A stretch of DNA of 7,362 nt, taken from NCBI GenBank assembly GCA_937888615.1, contig CALABZ010000426.1:1-7362 (forward strand). Direction: 5' to 3'. Positions 5,936 through 7,362 of this stretch are shown one piece after another. The first letter of the stretch is position 1. The number at the start of each line of letters is the position of its first letter. The position numbers were made by a program, and so were the translations under genes. Source of the stretch: an uncultured Lentisphaeria bacterium. Its GTDB lineage: Bacteria > Verrucomicrobiota > Lentisphaeria > Victivallales > Victivallaceae. The notes below the pieces were generated by a model. It did not search any database, was not told the DNA's origin, and saw only the letters and a program-made list of their open reading frames with translations.

Positions 5936-6505
5936 ATGGCCAACAAAGTTCTTTTCTTTACCGCGACGGCGGCACAGTACGCGGCGCTTCAGACCAAAAA
6001 CGAAAGCGCGATTTATTTTCTGACCGACACCGGGGAAATTTACAAAGGCTCAACGCCGTTCTCGTTCCCCTGCAAACTGGTCGATGAGTTCCCCGCCACC
6101 GGAGTTAAGGGAGTCATCTACATCAATGCCGACGGCATCGCAAAGATTTGGACCGGCACGGCTTATGTCGACTTTGCCGGAAACGGCGCGGATAAATTCC
6201 TCAACGCCGTCAACCGTCACGTGGTGACCGCCGAAGAAGCCGGAACGGGCGTGTTCACCGATACCGAGGCTGGTGACGTCGGGGTTCTGTTCACCATGGC
6301 GTACGGTTCGCAAATGTTCATTGAGCTGACCGATCTGGTGGACGCCTATGCCGCCGACAACGCCGGAAGCAACGCCGTCGCCGTCACTGTGACCGGATAC
6401 AACATCTCCGCCGACCTCAACGTTTCCGAAGTGGACGGCAATTTGCTCGAAGTCAAAAACGACGGTGTGTTTGTCAGCCCGCTGGTCTGGCAGACCGTCG
6501 AATAA
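5936..6505 (+). CDS. Phage fibre/head-fibre-like structural protein
   Basis: This 189-residue protein is probably another virion decoration or short fibre. Residues 10-43 repeat the module found at the N-terminus of the LamG protein (AAQYAALQTK...IYFLTDTGEIYKG). Residues about 47-80 (LVDEFPATGVKGVIYINADG...IWTGTAYVDFAG) resemble the 'LP..G..G.IY...G...W.G..Y' element common in gut-phage fibres. A middle segment with Thr/Asp/Gly-rich strands (HVVTAEEAGTGVFTDTEAG) leads to VAVTVTGYNISADLNVSEVDGNLLEVKNDGVFV (about 148-180), which looks like a fibre-tip domain ending in the frequent 'N.L..K.DG.(Y/F)V' motif. An AAAGG at 5921-5925 serves as RBS. It is separated by 25 bases from the upstream gene and 14 from the next. 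Its specific position in the particle is unknown; a head fibre is plausible because the cement gene precedes it. Confidence 0.65.
   Translation: MANKVLFFTATAAQYAALQTKNESAIYFLTDTGEIYKGSTPFSFPCKLVDEFPATGVKGVIYINADGIAKIWTGTAYVDFAGNGADKFLNAVNRHVVTAEEAGTGVFTDTEAGDVGVLFTMAYGSQMFIELTDLVDAYAADNAGSNAVAVTVTGYNISADLNVSEVDGNLLEVKNDGVFVSPLVWQTVE
5963..6064 (+). repeat. Shared N-terminal Q-Y-x-A-L...IY-x-G module, copy in the 189-residue protein
   Basis: Encodes residues 10-43 and is the partner of the module at 4712-4813 in the LamG gene. The match is at the protein level, so this is an old duplication or a module shared by shuffling. Confidence 0.7.
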
Positions 6506-6510
6506 CTCAT

Positions 6511-6516
6511 GGGAGG
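6511..6516 (+). promoter_or_regulatory. Strong but unusually close ribosome binding site GGGAGG
   Basis: GGGAGG ends only three bases before ATG 6520. The next in-frame methionine (6607, in KYNMQEL) has no such site nearby, so 6520 remains the best start despite the short spacing. Confidence 0.55.
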
Positions 6517-6519
6517 ATT

Positions 6520-6960
6520 ATGAACCGACTCAAAGAAATCAAAGAGCTGAAACGCCTTTCCGAAGAGTTTCAGCTCGAAAACCGTGAAATCATCGGCAAG
6601 TACAATATGCAGGAACTTTGTTCCATCTACAACGGCATCGGACCTGACGCATTTCCCGAATGGCTGAGAAACGCCATTTCCGCTCTGCATCCGAGCCTCG
6701 CTGTCGTCGCGTTCATCCACGACATAGAGTGGCACGAAAGCGATCAGAGCCGTGAAAAATTTGCCGCCTCCAACGACCGCTTCAAACGCAACGGCTATGC
6801 CGTCGCCAAGGCGCAGTTCGGCTGGTACAATCCGCGTCGCTGGATCGTGATGAATCAGGCACGCCGCTTCGGGAACGTCTGCCAGCTCTTCGGCTGGTCG
6901 GCATGGACGAGCTCGTGTGAATGTGCGGTCTGCCGGAAAAAGAAAGAAGGTGCGAAGTGA
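6520..6960 (+). CDS. Phage-associated protein of unknown function
   Basis: I do not recognise a named family for this 146-residue protein, although the overall pattern feels like a conserved phage protein found after structural genes. It starts with a charged, helix-prone segment (residues 1-30, rich in Lys/Glu/Leu). Next come SIYNGIGPDAFPEWLRNAI (35-53), a hydrophobic strand with AFIHDIEWHESDQS (64-77), RFKRNGYAVAKAQFGWYNPRRW (88-108) and RRFGNVCQLFGWSAWTS (115-131). The C-terminal CECAVC (133-138) followed by basic residues could bind a metal or be a disulfide cluster. The His-Asp-x-Glu-Trp-His group (67-72) could be an active or metal site, which is speculative. No signal peptide or membrane segment is visible. 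Its stop codon overlaps the GTG start of the lipoprotein gene, which implies coupled expression. A role in lysis, entry or morphogenesis cannot be decided here. Confidence 0.7.
   Translation: MNRLKEIKELKRLSEEFQLENREIIGKYNMQELCSIYNGIGPDAFPEWLRNAISALHPSLAVVAFIHDIEWHESDQSREKFAASNDRFKRNGYAVAKAQFGWYNPRRWIVMNQARRFGNVCQLFGWSAWTSSCECAVCRKKKEGAK
6945..6950 (+). promoter_or_regulatory. Ribosome binding site AGAAGG for the GTG-started lipoprotein
   Basis: AGAAGG lies six bases before GTG 6957. It favours that start over the in-frame ATGs at 6963 and 6966, and over an upstream ATG at 6921 that would put a charged, cysteine-containing stretch ahead of the signal peptide. Confidence 0.55.
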
Positions 6961-7187
6961 AAATGATGCGGTTCACAGCCGCAGTCGCCGGGGCGGTGAT
7001 GCTTGCCGTCACCGCCGGATGTGCTCAGAATATCGTCTACCGCGAATTCTACGAGCCGAACGAAAAAACTCTTCTCAAGCGCGATGACGGCACAACGGTA
7101 GGCGCTGTCAAAGCCGAAGCCACCAAAACCGGAGCGCCGAACTGGAGCGACAATAAAACGCTGTCGATCTCCGTTCTCGGTCTCTAG
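6957..7187 (+). CDS. Small lipoprotein, phage accessory or lysis region
   Basis: This 76-residue protein has a short basic N-terminus (VKMMR), a hydrophobic stretch (FTAAVAGAVMLAV, residues 6-18) and a lipobox-like TAGC with the lipidated cysteine at residue 22. It should therefore be exported and anchored as a lipoprotein. The mature part (about 55 residues) is polar, with YREFYEPNEKTLLKRDDG and a C-terminus ending in hydrophobic SISVLGL. It starts with GTG, overlapping the previous stop (GTGA). Its place and size recall outer-membrane spanins (Rz1) or small phage superinfection-exclusion lipoproteins. It lacks the proline richness usual for Rz1 and no separate Rz partner overlaps it, so neither call is secure. 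Lys/Thr/Asn-rich composition and lack of cysteines after the lipobox give no further clue. Confidence 0.68.
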   Translation: MKMMRFTAAVAGAVMLAVTAGCAQNIVYREFYEPNEKTLLKRDDGTTVGAVKAEATKTGAPNWSDNKTLSISVLGL

Positions 7188-7209
7188 CCCAAAAGAAAAG
7201 GATTCTGTT

Positions 7210-7281
7210 ATGACCACGAAAACCCAGAAAATCACCGCCGTTTTTGCTCTTATTGAATGTGTTTATCAGCCCAGCAGGTGA
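7210..7281 (+). CDS. Possible 23-codon peptide or remnant gene start
   Basis: An AAGG at 7198-7201, eight bases upstream, precedes ATG 7210. The reading frame MTTKTQKITAVFALIECVYQPSR then ends at TGA 7279-7281. The start looks like that of a normal small gene (basic residues followed by a hydrophobic ITAVFALI), but the frame closes early. It may be a real mini-protein, a leader that couples translation to the gene at 7289, or the remains of a longer gene. No family is recognisable. Confidence 0.3.
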   Translation: MTTKTQKITAVFALIECVYQPSR

Positions 7282-7288
7282 ATAATCT

Positions 7289-7362
7289 ATGCCGCGCATC
7301 GCAATGTTGGCGGGTGTTTTTGTGAAAGGCATTGCCACTTCCATTGGTGCTGTGCTCGGCAC
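7289..7362 (+). CDS. Start of a small hydrophobic protein, possibly holin-like, cut by window edge
   Basis: An open frame begins at ATG 7289 and runs through the right edge, giving 24 visible codons: MPRIAMLAGVFVKGIATSIG and a few more small hydrophobic residues. AGGTG at 7275-7279, about nine bases upstream, can serve as RBS. The visible part is a near-continuous apolar segment with two basic residues (Arg3, Lys13), consistent with a membrane or amphipathic helix such as in holins. The lipoprotein two genes upstream fits a lysis neighbourhood. Too little is visible for a firm call. Confidence 0.4.
   Translation, partial: MPRIAMLAGVFVKGIATSIGAVLG

Noticed and set aside
4682..6505. Diversity-generating retroelement target region
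   Set aside because: No reverse transcriptase, no template/variable repeat pair and no C-type-lectin variable end were seen. The LamG and fibre genes share only an N-terminal protein-level module.
7188..7209. Transcription terminator after the lipoprotein gene
   Set aside because: The gap is A-rich but has no stem-loop followed by a T run.
7108..7362. Minus-strand open frame of 84 codons at the right edge
   Set aside because: It runs against the consistent + direction and spans the lipoprotein's 3' end, with an incoherent composition.

Overview
This is a compact, one-directional block of genes for a virus structure and its modification, most likely from a tailed phage or a prophage. Every credible gene is on the + strand. 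They are separated by at most about 25 bases or overlap slightly, and there are no tRNA, rRNA, CRISPR or transposase features. The moderately GC-rich sequence, the lipoprotein with an N-terminal signal, and a sugar transferase whose known relatives use ADP-heptose all point to a Gram-negative (diderm) host, perhaps a gut bacterium. Taxonomy cannot be fixed from the sequence alone.

Layout: (1) at 2-565, the 3' half of a TibC/Aah-type (BAHT) protein O-heptosyltransferase with the family's cysteine 'iron-finger'; (2) at 531-2501, a 656-residue collagen-like fibre protein with 81 Gly-X-Y triplets in three blocks, separated by two 50-residue repeat modules; (3) at 2517-4685, a 722-residue protein that looks like a right-handed beta-helix spike with a C-terminal beta-sandwich; (4) at 4682-5530, a LamG-type lectin-like fibre protein; (5) at 5545-5910, a small DUF2190-type capsid cement/decoration protein; (6) at 5936-6505, a 189-residue fibre-like protein sharing an N-terminal module with gene 4; (7) at 6520-6960, an unrecognised 146-residue conserved-looking protein; (8) at 6957-7187, a 76-residue lipoprotein; (9) at 7210-7281, a possible 23-codon peptide; (10) from 7289 through the right edge, the start of a small hydrophobic protein, possibly a holin-like membrane protein.

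How the parts may work together (inference): genes 2-6 look like surface-exposed virion adhesins and decorations, with a trimeric collagen stalk, a beta-helix, a lectin-like fold and a capsid cement. Genes 4 and 6 probably share an attachment module, and genes 2 and 4 share a G-Q-V-L...G..W fibre linker. The heptosyltransferase is the most striking member. In bacteria this family sugar-coats the beta-helical passengers of autotransporter adhesins. Here it sits directly upstream of, and overlaps, a Thr-rich collagen fibre, followed by a beta-helix protein. The simplest hypothesis is a phage-encoded system that O-heptosylates its own fibres. Genes 7-10 probably begin an accessory or lysis region, but their functions are not established by the sequence.
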